Source: Streptomonospora litoralis
GTDB taxonomy: Bacteria > Actinomycetota > Actinomycetes > Streptosporangiales > Streptosporangiaceae
DNA length: 64,000 nucleotides
Assembly (NCBI RefSeq): GCF_004323735.1
Contig: NZ_CP036455.1
Coordinates: 2,661,101 to 2,725,100 of the forward strand
Direction of reading: 5' to 3'
This document shows, piece by piece, positions 20,706 to 29,675 of this stretch (positions are counted from its first letter, which is position 1; every line of letters starts with the position of its first letter). Made by a program: the position numbers and the translations under genes. The notes beneath the pieces were generated by a model that saw only the letters and a program-made list of their open reading frames with translations, did not search any database and had not been told where the DNA came from.

Positions 20706-20731
20706 GGAATAGTCCGTGGGTAGGTAGGGTT
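20706..20731 (+). promoter_or_regulatory. SigR-type promoter upstream of arc
   Basis: GGAAT at 20706-20710 and GTT at 20729-20731 are separated by exactly 18 bp, the consensus of the disulfide-stress sigma factor SigR (SigH in mycobacteria). Transcription would start near 20738, about 30 nt before the arc GTG, leaving room for the GGGAGG ribosome site. Sequence match only. Confidence 0.6.
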
Positions 20732-20767
20732 TCGAGTAGTCGTCCTTCTTATAGGGAGGTGGCGGAC

Positions 20768-22528
20768 GTGGCCGATCGCGACGACGAGCGTCAGACCGAA
20801 CGCGACCGTGAAGTCGCGGAACTCACCGCTCAGGTCTCCTATCTGGAGAAGGAGCTAAGCGTAGTCCGGCGCAAGCTCGCCGATTCCCCCCGCCACGTGC
20901 GGCTGCTCGAAGACCGGTTGCGTGAGGCGCAGGCCAACCTGGCCGCCGCGAACGGCAAGAACGAGCGCCTCGTGGCGACCCTGAAGGAGGCGCGCGACCA
21001 GATCACGGCCTTGAAGGAGGAGGTCGACCGGCTGTCGCAGCCTCCGTCGGGATTCGGTGTATTTCTGGAGGCCCGTGAAGACGAGACCGTAGAGATCTTC
21101 ACCAACGGCCGCAAGATGCGGGTGAACGTCAGTCCCTCGGTGGATACCGAGGAGCTGCGGCCCGGCCAGGAGGTCATGCTCAACGAGGCCTTCAACGTGG
21201 TGGAGGTCCAGTCCTTCGAGACCATCGGCGAGGTCGTGCTCCTCAAGGAGTTCCTCGAAGGCAACGACCGCGCCCTGGTGATCAGCAACCACGACGAGGA
21301 GAAGATCGTCCGCCTCGCGGAGCCGCTGCGCGACCAGCCGGTGCGCCCGGGCGACTCGCTGCTGCTGGAACCGCGCTCGGGCTACATCTACGAGCGCATT
21401 CCCAAGTCCGAGGTCGAGGAGCTCATCCTCGAAGAGGTCCCCGACATCGCCTACACCGACATCGGCGGCCTCGGCGGGCAGATCGAGATGATCCGCGACG
21501 CGGTCGAACTCCCCTACCTGCACAAGGACCTCTTCTACGAGCACCAGTTGCGCCCGCCCAAGGGCGTGCTGCTCTACGGCCCGCCCGGGTGCGGCAAGAC
21601 CCTCATCGCCAAGGCGGTGGCGAACTCGCTGGCCAAGCAGGTCTCGGAGAAGACCGGGCGCGACGTCGGCAAGAGCTTCTTCCTGAACATCAAGGGCCCG
21701 GAGCTGCTGAACAAGTACGTCGGCGAGACCGAGCGGCACATCCGCCTGGTCTTCCAGCGGGCGCGTGAGAAGGCCAGCGAGGGGTCGCCGGTCATCGTGT
21801 TCTTCGACGAGATGGACTCCATCTTCCGCACCCGCGGTTCCGGGGTCTCCAGCGACGTCGAGAACACCATCGTTCCCCAGCTCCTCAGCGAGATCGACGG
21901 CGTCGAGGGCCTGGAGAACGTGATCGTGATCGGCGCCTCCAACCGCGAGGACATGATCGACCCGGCGATCCTGCGTCCCGGCCGACTCGACGTCAAGATC
22001 AAGATCGAGCGCCCCGACGCCGAGGCCGCCCGCGACATCTTCTCCAAGTACATCACCGACGAACTCCCGCTCAACGGCGAGGACCTGGCCGAGCACGGCG
22101 AGTCCTCCACCGCCACGGTCGACGCCATGATCCAGCGTGTGGTCGAGCGGATGTACGCCGAGAGCGAAGAGAACCGGTTCTTGGAGGTCACTTACGCCAA
22201 CGGCGACAAGGACGTCCTCTACTTCAAGGACTTCAACTCCGGTGCGATGATCCAGAACATCGTCGACCGCGCCAAGAAGATGGCGATCAAGGACTACATC
22301 GACGACGGCGTGCGCGGTATCCGGGTCTCGCACCTGATGCAGGCCTGCGTCGACGAGTTCAGCGAGAACGAGGACCTGCCCAACACCACCAACCCCGACG
22401 ACTGGGCGCGGATCTCCGGCAAGAAGGGCGAGCGGATCGTCTACATCCGCACCCTGGTCTCGGGCAAGAAGGGTGCCGACTCCGGCCGCTCCATCGACAC
22501 GGTGGCCAACACCGGCCAGTACCTCTGA
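20768..22528 (+). CDS. arc: Proteasome-associated AAA ATPase (ARC/Mpa)
   Basis: The 586-residue hexameric ATPase unfolds pupylated proteins for the 20S core. It has an N-terminal coiled coil to about residue 75 that binds Pup, tandem OB domains, and a AAA module with Walker A GPPGCGKT (271-278) and Walker B VIVFFDE (342-348). The C-terminal QYL is the HbYX-like tail that docks on the core. The start is the GTG at 20768, nine bases after GGGAGG; the GTG at 20759 overlaps the SD. It heads the proteasome gene cluster and is preceded by a SigR-type promoter. Confidence 0.97.
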   Translation: MADRDDERQTERDREVAELTAQVSYLEKELSVVRRKLADSPRHVRLLEDRLREAQANLAAANGKNERLVATLKEARDQITALKEEVDRLSQPPSGFGVFLEAREDETVEIFTNGRKMRVNVSPSVDTEELRPGQEVMLNEAFNVVEVQSFETIGEVVLLKEFLEGNDRALVISNHDEEKIVRLAEPLRDQPVRPGDSLLLEPRSGYIYERIPKSEVEELILEEVPDIAYTDIGGLGGQIEMIRDAVELPYLHKDLFYEHQLRPPKGVLLYGPPGCGKTLIAKAVANSLAKQVSEKTGRDVGKSFFLNIKGPELLNKYVGETERHIRLVFQRAREKASEGSPVIVFFDEMDSIFRTRGSGVSSDVENTIVPQLLSEIDGVEGLENVIVIGASNREDMIDPAILRPGRLDVKIKIERPDAEAARDIFSKYITDELPLNGEDLAEHGESSTATVDAMIQRVVERMYAESEENRFLEVTYANGDKDVLYFKDFNSGAMIQNIVDRAKKMAIKDYIDDGVRGIRVSHLMQACVDEFSENEDLPNTTNPDDWARISGKKGERIVYIRTLVSGKKGADSGRSIDTVANTGQYL

Positions 22529-22547
22529 CCGGTACGCGAACCGACAG

Positions 22548-22597
22548 GCCGCCCGCGCGGGCGGCCCCGGCGGCCGGTCCCCGCGCGGGGACCGGCC
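22548..22597 (+). terminator. Tandem perfect palindromes between arc and dop
   Basis: Two perfect GC palindromes lie back to back: 20 bp at 22548-22567 (half-site GGCCGCCCGC) and 26 bp at 22572-22597 (half-site GGCCGGTCCCCGC), the second followed by GTTTCG. They start 20 bp after the arc stop and should at least attenuate read-through into dop. Confidence 0.6.
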
Positions 22598-22790
22598 GTT
22601 TCGCGTTGCGGCCTCCGCGCGTGCCGCCGGCGCCGCCGGTGCGCGGATTTCCTCAGGCTCCTCCGCCGGCGTGCGGATCCCGTTCACAGGCGGACTTTCC
22701 GGGTGTCGGCGCCCTGTACTGAAAGGACGGAAATCGGTGACTGTCGAACCACAATTCGCCGCGGCGAGTTCAAGACCCCCCGACGATGGA

Positions 22791-22803
22791 TAACCTTCCA
22801 CCA
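22791..22803 (+). promoter_or_regulatory. Candidate -10 element for a leaderless dop transcript
   Basis: TAACCT at 22791-22796 lies seven bases before the dop ATG, with TTCAAG about 16 bp further upstream. No Shine-Dalgarno is visible before the ATG. Together these suggest transcription beginning at or within a base of the start codon. Weakly supported. Confidence 0.35.
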
Positions 22804-24323
22804 TGAGTGTGCAGCGGATTATGGGCATCGAGACCGAGTACGGGATCTCCGTGCCCGGGAACCCCGGTGCCAACGCGATGGTGACCTCCACGCAGGTGGT
22901 CAACGCCTATCTCGCGGCCTCGGCCGCCAGGGCGCGCAAGGCCCGCTGGGACTTCGAGGAGGAGAACCCGCTCCGCGACGCGCGCGGCTTCGACCTCGCC
23001 CGCGAGGTCGCCGATCCCACCCAGCTCACCGACGAGGACCTGGGGCTGGCCAACGTCATCCTGACCAACGGCGCCCGCCTCTACGTCGACCACGCCCACC
23101 CCGAGTACTCCGCGCCGGAGGTCACCAACCCCCGCGACGCCGTGCTCTGGGACAAGGCCGGCGAGCGCGTGATGGCCGACGCCTGCCACCGCGCCGGGTC
23201 CATCCCCGGCGTCGAGCCCATCCAGCTCTACAAGAACAACACCGACAACAAGGGCGCCTCCTACGGCTGCCACGAGAACTACCTGATGCGCCGCTCCACG
23301 CCGTTCGGCGACATCGTCCGCCACCTCATCCCGTTCTTCGTCTCGCGCCAGGTGGTGTGCGGCTCCGGTCGCGTGGGCATCGGCCCCGACGGGCGCGACA
23401 GCGGTTTCCAGATCAGCCAGCGCGCCGACTTCTTCGAGGTCGAGGTGGGCCTGGAGACCACCCTCAAACGCCCCATCATCAACACCCGCGACGAGCCCCA
23501 CGCCGACCCGGACAAGTACCGGCGGCTGCACGTCATCGTCGGCGACGCCAACATGAGCGAGATCTCGACCTACCTCAAGCTCGGCACCACCGCCATCGTG
23601 CTGGCCATGGTCGAGGACGGGTTCCTCAACGTGGACCTGTCGCTGGAGACCCCGGTGGCCGACCTGCGGGCGTTCTCCCACGACCCCTCGCTCACCCACG
23701 CCGCCCGGTTGCGCGACGGCCGCCGGATGACCGCGGTGGAGCTGCAGCGCCAGTACCTGGAGCTGGCCCGCAAGTACGTCCAGGACCGGTTCGGGCCCGA
23801 CGTCGACGCGGACACCGCCGACATCCTGGACCGCTGGGAGTCCACGCTGGACCGCTTGGCCGCCGACCCCATGCAGCTTTCGGAGGAGCTGGACTGGGTG
23901 GCCAAGCTCAAGCTGCTGGAGAGCTACCGCAGCCGCGACAGCATCGACTGGGGCCACCACCGCCTTCAGCTCGTCGACCTGCAGTACTCCGACGTGCGCC
24001 CCGACAAGGGCCTGTACAACCGGCTGGTGGCCCGCGGGCGCATGCAGCGGCTGCTGTCGGAGGAGGAGGTCGAGCGCTCGATCACCGAGCCGCCCGAGGA
24101 CACCCGGGCCTACTTCCGCGGGCGCTGCCTGGCCAAGTACGCCGACTCGGTGGCCGCGGCGTCCTGGGACTCGGTCATCTTCGACCTGCCCGGCCACGAC
24201 TCCCTGCAGCGCGTGCCCACTCTGGAGCCGCTGCGCGGCACCCGCGAGCATGTGGGCGCGCTGCTGGACCGCTCGGCCACCGCCGCCGACCTGGTGTCGG
24301 TCCTGACGGGGGACCGCCGCTGA
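22803..24323 (+). CDS. dop: Deamidase/depupylase of Pup
   Basis: The 506-residue carboxylate-amine-ligase-like enzyme converts the C-terminal Gln of Pup to Glu and removes Pup from substrates. It shows the ATP/Mg signature [10 protein letters not shown] at the N-terminus, [17 protein letters not shown] in the active site, and [13 protein letters not shown]. It also has the Dop-specific loop (about residues 40-75, [20 protein letters not shown]), which is absent from PafA below. The ATG at 22803 is used; MGIETEYG at 22821 is an alternative. It is transcribed in the same direction as pup, with its own spacer. Confidence 0.96.
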   Translation: MSVQRIMGIETEYGISVPGNPGANAMVTSTQVVNAYLAASAARARKARWDFEEENPLRDARGFDLAREVADPTQLTDEDLGLANVILTNGARLYVDHAHPEYSAPEVTNPRDAVLWDKAGERVMADACHRAGSIPGVEPIQLYKNNTDNKGASYGCHENYLMRRSTPFGDIVRHLIPFFVSRQVVCGSGRVGIGPDGRDSGFQISQRADFFEVEVGLETTLKRPIINTRDEPHADPDKYRRLHVIVGDANMSEISTYLKLGTTAIVLAMVEDGFLNVDLSLETPVADLRAFSHDPSLTHAARLRDGRRMTAVELQRQYLELARKYVQDRFGPDVDADTADILDRWESTLDRLAADPMQLSEELDWVAKLKLLESYRSRDSIDWGHHRLQLVDLQYSDVRPDKGLYNRLVARGRMQRLLSEEEVERSITEPPEDTRAYFRGRCLAKYADSVAAASWDSVIFDLPGHDSLQRVPTLEPLRGTREHVGALLDRSATAADLVSVLTGDRR

Positions 24324-24367
24324 GCGCCGGGCGCGGTGCGCCCTTCCCGCCGCGCCGCGGCGGGAGG

Positions 24368-24393
24368 GGAATCCCCGCCCGGCGGCCCGCGTT
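24368..24393 (+). promoter_or_regulatory. SigR-type promoter upstream of pup
   Basis: GGAAT (24368-24372, within GGGGAAT) and GTT (24391-24393) are separated by 18 bp, again the SigR consensus. The site is between dop and pup and would start a pup transcript near 24400, about 120 nt before the gene. A weaker housekeeping-like pair, TTGAGG and GATAAG, is nearer to pup around 24464-24490. Confidence 0.5.
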
Positions 24394-24522
24394 CGTCCGG
24401 ATGAAGGGCGACCGCCGGGGCCGCCCCGAATAACGCGCAGACAACGGGCGCCGTGATCAAGGTTGAGGTGCCCGTGCTTGGGCCAAGATAAGGGCGAGAG
24501 CTCCACTGAGGAGGTTGCATCC

Positions 24523-24738
24523 ATGGCGACGAAGGACACCGGCGGTCAGAAGCACGGCAACCGCCGCGACGAGGATGTCGACGAGACCGAGACCGAGACC
24601 GAGGCCGCTACCGAGGCGCAGGAGCGCAACGAGAAGCTGGACGAGGACGTCGACGACATCCTCGACGAGATCGACGAGGTCTTGGAGAGCAACAGCGAGG
24701 ACTTCGTGCGGCAGTTCGTGCAGAAGGGCGGTCAGTGA
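24523..24738 (+). CDS. pup: Prokaryotic ubiquitin-like protein Pup
   Basis: A 71-residue, highly acidic, disordered protein ending VRQFVQKGGQ. The C-terminal Gln must be deamidated to Glu by Dop before PafA can link it to lysines of target proteins. The central helix region EAQERNEKLDEDVDDILDEI binds the Arc coiled coil. The start is set by GAGGAGG ten bases before the ATG. It is separated from prcB by a very strong palindrome, so pup levels may be uncoupled from the core subunits. Confidence 0.97.
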   Translation: MATKDTGGQKHGNRRDEDVDETETETEAATEAQERNEKLDEDVDDILDEIDEVLESNSEDFVRQFVQKGGQ

Positions 24739-24774
24739 TCCCGCGACCGGGCCGCGCCGCCCGGGCGCACCGAT

Positions 24775-24806
24775 CTCGGGCGCGGGCCCGCGGGCCCGCG
24801 CCCGAG
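24775..24806 (+). terminator. Perfect 32-bp palindrome between pup and prcB
   Basis: A fully self-complementary 32-bp sequence with half-site CTCGGGCGCGGGCCCG begins 37 bp after the pup stop. It can form a 14-bp or longer hairpin with a tight loop. It has no U-tract and probably acts as terminator or attenuator. The rest of 24739-25014 holds no gene; TAGGGT at about 24929 may be a -10 for prcB. Confidence 0.6.
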
Positions 24807-25014
24807 AACTCTCTCGGGCGCTGACCTCGGGCCTGCGGTCGGCCTGCACCCCGCGCCCGCGCGGGCGGGCCGGTTCGCTCTCAGCGGAGCCCCGGCACTG
24901 TGGTGCACCGCCCCGCCACGGCGGTCACTAGGGTCGTCGGTACCAGCCAACAGAACAACCTCTACGCGTCCCGCCCGCCCCCAACCGGGCGGGACGCCCA
25001 CTGAAGGGAGTCGA

Positions 25015-25863
25015 GTGTCCGAAGCGTTCGACGGCGGCGGACAGCTACCAGCCGCGTTCATGAATCCGGGAACCTCCTCATTCTCCGAGTTCCTCGGCGC
25101 GGTCGCTCCCGACCTGCTGCCGACCGGCCGGGACCTCCCGCAGGGGGCGACCGCATCGCATTTGACCCCCGAGGCCACCACGATCGTCGCGTTGACGTTC
25201 CCCGACGGCGTGGTCCTGGCGGGTGACCGCCGGGCCACCTCCGGCAACGTCATCGCCAACCGCGACATGGACAAGCTCTACCGCACCGACGAGTTCTCGG
25301 CGATGGCCATCGCGGGGGCGGCGGGCATCGGCATCGAGCTGGCCAAGCTGTTCCAGGTGGAGCTGGAGCACTACGAGAAGATGGAGGGGCGTTCGCTCTC
25401 CCTGGTCGGCAAGGCCAACCGGCTGGCCACGATGATCCGCGGCAACCTGCCGATGGCTCTGCAGGGCTTCGTGGTCCTGCCGCTGCTGGTCGGCTACGAC
25501 CAGGACCGCGGCCAGGGCCGCATCTTCAGCTACGACCCGGTCGGCGGGCGCTACGAGGAGCACGACTTCCACTCGATCGGCTCGGGCTCGGTCTACGCCC
25601 GCGGTGCGCTGAAGAAGCTGTTCGCCACCGACCTGGGCGAGGAGGACGCCGCCGTCGTGGCGATCCAGGCGCTCTACGACGCCGCCGACGACGACTCCGC
25701 CACCGGCGGCCCCGACCTGCACCGCAGGATCTACCCGCTGGTCGACGTCATCACCTCCGAGGGCCACCGCCGCATGTCGGAGGAGGACGTCGCCCGCCTG
25801 GCCACCGCGGTGGTCGAGGAGCGCGCCGAGCGCCCCGACGGCCCGCGGGCACCGCTGCGCTGA
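25015..25863 (+). CDS. prcB: Proteasome beta subunit
   Basis: The 282-residue catalytic subunit of the 20S core. A propeptide of about 54 residues ends at ...TPEA, and the mature chain starts at Thr55 ([20 protein letters not shown]), whose N-terminal Thr is the nucleophile. The conserved Lys/Asp environment is visible in GDRRATSGN and [13 protein letters not shown] start with AAGGGAG upstream. It lies 40 bp before prcA and is surely cotranscribed with it. Confidence 0.97.
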   Translation: MSEAFDGGGQLPAAFMNPGTSSFSEFLGAVAPDLLPTGRDLPQGATASHLTPEATTIVALTFPDGVVLAGDRRATSGNVIANRDMDKLYRTDEFSAMAIAGAAGIGIELAKLFQVELEHYEKMEGRSLSLVGKANRLATMIRGNLPMALQGFVVLPLLVGYDQDRGQGRIFSYDPVGGRYEEHDFHSIGSGSVYARGALKKLFATDLGEEDAAVVAIQALYDAADDDSATGGPDLHRRIYPLVDVITSEGHRRMSEEDVARLATAVVEERAERPDGPRAPLR

Positions 25864-25903
25864 GCCCCCCGCCCGACGATCTGTAGCAAAGGAACGATTC
25901 GCG

Positions 25904-26683
25904 GTGTCGATGCCGTTCTACGTCTCGCCCGAACAGAGCATGAAGGACAAGGCCGACTATGCGCGCAAGGGCATCGCGCGCGGCCGAAGCGCCGTCGTCC
26001 TGCAGTACGACGGCGGCATCCTGTTCGTGGCCGACAACATCTCCCGGACCCTGCACAAGATCAGCGAGCTCTACGACCGCATCGCCTTCGCCGCGGTGGG
26101 CCGCTACAACGAGTTCGAGAACCTGCGGCAGATGGGCGTGCGCATGGCCGACGTGCGCGGCTACGCCTACGACCGCAGCGACGTCAGCGGGCGGGTGCTG
26201 GCCAACGTCTACGCCCAGACCCTGGGCACCGTCTTCAGCGAGAGCAACAAGCCCTGGGAGGTGGAGATCGTCGTCGCCGAGGTGGGCGAGGACCCCGCCG
26301 ACGACCAGATCTACCGCATCACCTTCGACGGCTCCGTGGTCGACGAGCAGGGTTTTCTGGCCATGGGCGGCTCCGCCGAGCAGGTCACAACGGCACTGAA
26401 GGACCGCTTCGACTCGGACGCCTCGCTGGGCGACGCGCTCAACGCCGCCGTGCACGCACTGCGCCAGGAGAACGGCGAGGAGCGCACCCTCGACTCCAGC
26501 GGGCTGGAGGTGGCCGTGCTGGAGCGCGCGCGCCGCGAGCACCGCAAGTTCCGGCGCATCACCGGCGACCGGCTCAGCGCGCTCATCGACGGCGGCGGCG
26601 CAGGCGCGGCGGAATCCGCCGCCTCGGATTCAGCCGGCACGCAATCGGGCAGCGGCTCCGCAGACGGGCAGAACGGCTCCTGA
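25904..26683 (+). CDS. prcA: Proteasome alpha subunit
   Basis: The 259-residue structural subunit forms the outer rings and gate of the core particle. The N-terminal gate segment reads [21 protein letters not shown], followed by [19 protein letters not shown] and the [20 protein letters not shown] region. No catalytic Thr. The last 40 residues are a Ser/Gly/Ala-rich disordered tail (from about [12 protein letters not shown]). GTG start (VSMPFYV), with AAAGGAACG upstream. Partner of PrcB in the same operon. Confidence 0.96.
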   Translation: MSMPFYVSPEQSMKDKADYARKGIARGRSAVVLQYDGGILFVADNISRTLHKISELYDRIAFAAVGRYNEFENLRQMGVRMADVRGYAYDRSDVSGRVLANVYAQTLGTVFSESNKPWEVEIVVAEVGEDPADDQIYRITFDGSVVDEQGFLAMGGSAEQVTTALKDRFDSDASLGDALNAAVHALRQENGEERTLDSSGLEVAVLERARREHRKFRRITGDRLSALIDGGGAGAAESAASDSAGTQSGSGSADGQNGS

Positions 26684-26800
26684 GGACCGCACCCGCCGGA
26701 GTTTCTGTGGCCATCCTGCTGCCGATAAATAGGCTGGGAGTCGTTGCAGCGCTCCGGCACGGGCCGGATGCGGCGACACGGACGGGATTGGTGAGGCCAG

Positions 26801-28159
26801 ATGGAACGTCGGATCTTCGGTCTTGAGAACGAATACGGCGTCACCTGCACGTTCCGGGGCCAGCGGCGGCTCTCCCCCGACGAGGTGGCGCGCTATCTGT
26901 TCCGCCGCGTGGTCTCCTGGGGCCGCAGCAGCAACGTGTTCCTGCGCAACGGGGCCCGCCTCTATCTCGACGTGGGCAGCCACCCCGAGTACGCGACGCC
27001 CGAGTGCGACAACCTCGCCGACCTGGTGGCCCACGACAAAGCCGGCGAGCGCATCCTGGAGGGCCTGCAGGTCGACGCCGAGCAGCGGCTCCACGAAGAG
27101 GGCATCGCCGGCGAGATCTACCTGTTCAAGAACAACACCGACTCCGCCGGCAACTCCTACGGCTGCCACGAGAACTACCTGGTGGGTCGGCACGGCGAGT
27201 TCGGCCGGCTGGCCGACATCCTCATCCCGTTCCTGGTCACGCGCCAGATCGTCTGCGGCGCTGGCAAGGTGCTGCAGACCCCCAGGGGCGCGCTGTACTG
27301 CGTGAGCCAGCGCGCCGAGCACATCTGGGAAGGCGTCTCCTCGGCCACCACCCGCTCGCGCCCCATCATCAACACCCGCGACGAGCCGCACGCCGACGCC
27401 GAGCGCTTCCGCCGGCTGCACGTCATAGTGGGCGACTCCAACATGAGCGAGGTCACCACCCTGCTCAAGCTGGCCTCCACCGACCTCGTGCTGCGCATGG
27501 TCGAGAACGGGGTGGTCATGCGCGACTTCACCCTGGAGAACCCCATCCGCGCCATCCGGGAGGTCAGCCACGACATGACCGGGCGGCGCAAGGTCCGCCT
27601 GGCCAACGGCCGCGAGGCCAGCGCCCTGGAGATCCAGCGCGAATACCTGGAGAAGGTGCAGAACTTCGTCGACCGCAACGGCACCGACGCCACCGGCAAG
27701 CGGGTGCTGGAGCTGTGGGCGCGCACCCTGGAGGCCGTCGAGACCCAGAACCTCGAACTGGTCGCGCGCGAGATCGACTGGGTGGCGAAGTACCTGCTGC
27801 TGGAGCGCTACCGCGAGAAGCACGGCCTGTCGCTGTCCTCGCCGCGGGTGGCCCAACTCGACCTCACCTACCACGACATCTACCGCGACCGCGGGCTCTT
27901 CTACCTCATGCAGCGCAAGGGGCAGATGGACCGCGTGATCGGCGACCTGCAGACCTTCGAGGCCAAGTCGGTCCCGCCGCAGACCACCCGGGCCCGCCTG
28001 CGCGGCGAGTTCATCCGCAAGGCCCAGGAGAAGCGGCGCGACTTCACCGTCGACTGGGTGCACCTCAAACTGAACGACCAGGCCCAGCGCACCGTGCTGT
28101 GCAAGGACCCGTTCAAGGCGGTCGACGAGCGCGTCGAGAAGCTGATCGCGGGAATGTAG
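26801..28159 (+). CDS. pafA: Pup-protein ligase
   Basis: The 452-residue enzyme uses ATP to link the C-terminal Glu of Pup to substrate lysines. It has the metal/ATP motif [10 protein letters not shown] at the N-terminus, [31 protein letters not shown] and a C-terminal [20 protein letters not shown] typical of PafA. Unlike Dop it lacks the loop after the first motif. The ATG at 26801 has GTGAGG upstream. A GATAAA/TAGGCT run near 26724-26736 may supply a separate promoter. It closes the core Pup-proteasome group. Confidence 0.97.
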   Translation: MERRIFGLENEYGVTCTFRGQRRLSPDEVARYLFRRVVSWGRSSNVFLRNGARLYLDVGSHPEYATPECDNLADLVAHDKAGERILEGLQVDAEQRLHEEGIAGEIYLFKNNTDSAGNSYGCHENYLVGRHGEFGRLADILIPFLVTRQIVCGAGKVLQTPRGALYCVSQRAEHIWEGVSSATTRSRPIINTRDEPHADAERFRRLHVIVGDSNMSEVTTLLKLASTDLVLRMVENGVVMRDFTLENPIRAIREVSHDMTGRRKVRLANGREASALEIQREYLEKVQNFVDRNGTDATGKRVLELWARTLEAVETQNLELVAREIDWVAKYLLLERYREKHGLSLSSPRVAQLDLTYHDIYRDRGLFYLMQRKGQMDRVIGDLQTFEAKSVPPQTTRARLRGEFIRKAQEKRRDFTVDWVHLKLNDQAQRTVLCKDPFKAVDERVEKLIAGM

Positions 28160-28161
28160 GA

Positions 28162-28198
28162 GGCGTTCGGAAACGCCGGTATGTAATCGGTATGTAGT
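28162..28198 (+). repeat. Short hairpin and tandem 11-bp repeat after pafA
   Basis: GGCGTT-CGGA-AACGCC (28162-28177) is a 6-bp hairpin three bases after the pafA stop. It is followed at once by two tandem 11-bp units, CGGTATGTAAT and CGGTATGTAGT (28177-28198), that differ in one base. The repeat lies about 100 bp before the FKBP gene and could be a regulator site. Confidence 0.5.
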
Positions 28199-28299
28199 CG
28201 TTCGACTCCGGCTCTTACGTTGTTCTCACTTAGCTGGTGCATTATGGGCACTCCGATAGTGTGTCGGGGACCCGAGCCGGATATTTGAGGTAGTGACCT

Positions 28300-29442
28300 A
28301 TGCGACTGCGTGCCGCCGCCATCGCGGTGCCTTGCTTTGCTGTGATGCTCGCGGTGTCGAGCTGCGGTGCCGTCCCCGAGGACTGGCGCACACCTGCATT
28401 CCTGCAGACGGGCGAGGAAGAGCTCGACGACCGCCTGCCCGAGGTCAGCGGCAAGGTCGGCAAGGAGCCCGAGGTCGACTTCAGCGGCAAGGCCCCGCCC
28501 CAGGAGCAGATCTCCGGCGTGGTCGAGCAGGGCAGCGGCGAGAACGAGCTGATCCGCGACAGCGACATCATCCAGGCCGATGTCGTGGAGTACCAGTGGA
28601 CCGCCGAGGGCAAGGCGGAGCAGACCCAGTCCACCTACGAGGCCGGCGCCCCCATCCTGCTGAACCTGGGCCAGCTCAGCGAAGACCTCAAGCAGGGACT
28701 CGTGAACCAGCCGGTGGGCAGCCGGATCGTCTACGCCTTCCCGCCGCAGGACCCCGCTCAGGCACAGCAGACGGGCCAGCCCTCGCCCGAGCCGGGCAGT
28801 TCGGTGTCGGTCCTGGACGTTCGCGACCGCTACGGCGAGGCCGAGGTCGTACCCGGTGAGCAGACCACGAACGGCGGCGACGGCCTGCCCACCGTCAAGC
28901 AGCCCGGCCACGACCAGCCCGAGATCACCATCCCCGAGGACACCGAGCCGCCGGAAGAGCTGCAGACCGTGCCGCTCATCGAGGGCGGCGGCCCCGAGGT
29001 CGAGGCGGGTCAGCAGCTGGTGGTGCAGTACACCGGCATGCAGTGGAGCAACGGGGAGGTCTTCGACTCCACGTGGACCAGGCAGGGCGCCGAGGGCGTG
29101 CCCTCGACCTTCATCATCGGCGACGGCCAGGTGATCAAGGGCTGGGACGAGGGCCTGGTCGGGCAGCAGGTCGGCAGCCGCATGCTGCTGGTCATCCCGC
29201 CGGATCTGGCTTACGGCGAGAACGCCGCGCAGTCGGGCTCGCCCGAGGGCACGCTGGTCTTCGTGGTCGACATCCTCGACGCGGTCGACAGCGCGCCGCC
29301 CCAGGAGCAGTCCGGCTCCGGCGGCAGCGGCTCCGGAGGCGGCAGCGGTTCCGGGAGCGGCTCCGGCTCCGAGGGCGGCGGTGGTTCCGAGGGCGGCGGC
29401 TCCGGCGGGGGTTCCGGCTCCGGCGGCGGATCCGGCGAGTAG
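28300..29442 (+). CDS. Secreted FKBP-type peptidyl-prolyl isomerase lipoprotein
   Basis: The 380-residue protein has a lipobox ending VSSC at C22, so it should be a lipid-anchored extracytoplasmic protein. Residues ~85-190 resemble a first, degenerate FKBP domain (LNLGQLSEDLKQGLVNQPVG then SRIVYAFPP). Residues ~235-335 are a canonical FKBP domain (VVQYTGMQWSNGEVFDSTW, VIKGWDEGLVGQQVGSRML, then VIPPDLAYGE). The last ~45 residues are nearly pure Gly/Ser. FKBP genes sit beside pafA in Streptomyces too. It may assist folding of exported proteins, a theme shared with tatA/tatC downstream. Confidence 0.92.
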   Translation: MRLRAAAIAVPCFAVMLAVSSCGAVPEDWRTPAFLQTGEEELDDRLPEVSGKVGKEPEVDFSGKAPPQEQISGVVEQGSGENELIRDSDIIQADVVEYQWTAEGKAEQTQSTYEAGAPILLNLGQLSEDLKQGLVNQPVGSRIVYAFPPQDPAQAQQTGQPSPEPGSSVSVLDVRDRYGEAEVVPGEQTTNGGDGLPTVKQPGHDQPEITIPEDTEPPEELQTVPLIEGGGPEVEAGQQLVVQYTGMQWSNGEVFDSTWTRQGAEGVPSTFIIGDGQVIKGWDEGLVGQQVGSRMLLVIPPDLAYGENAAQSGSPEGTLVFVVDILDAVDSAPPQEQSGSGGSGSGGGSGSGSGSGSEGGGGSEGGGSGGGSGSGGGSGE

Positions 29443-29472
29443 GCCGCCCGGCTAGGACACGCAGCGCTTCGA

Positions 29473-29498
29473 GGGGCCGGCCCGCGCGGGCCGGCCCC
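29473..29498 (+). terminator. Terminator hairpin after FKBP gene
   Basis: A perfect 26-bp GC palindrome (half-site GGGGCCGGCCCGC) begins 30 bp after the FKBP stop and is followed by TTTCGTGTCT. This is the closest to a classical intrinsic terminator in the window. Confidence 0.75.
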
Positions 29499-29675
29499 TT
29501 TCGTGTCTCCACCCGCCCCCTGCCCGCCCGCGGCGTGCGGGGCCGGGCCGCACCCGGCCACGCGCCGATCGCCGCGGCGGCCTGTGCACGGTGCCGCCCC
29601 GGGGCGCCGGGCACGGTACCGTCAGGGCTGACGGACCCGCGGCTTCGACGCGCGGAAGAGGTAGGGGGAAGGTCG

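Noticed and set aside
20768-28159. The Pup-proteasome locus as a novel system
   Set aside because: Every component is a well-known actinobacterial gene in its usual order; only promoter and terminator details are unusual.
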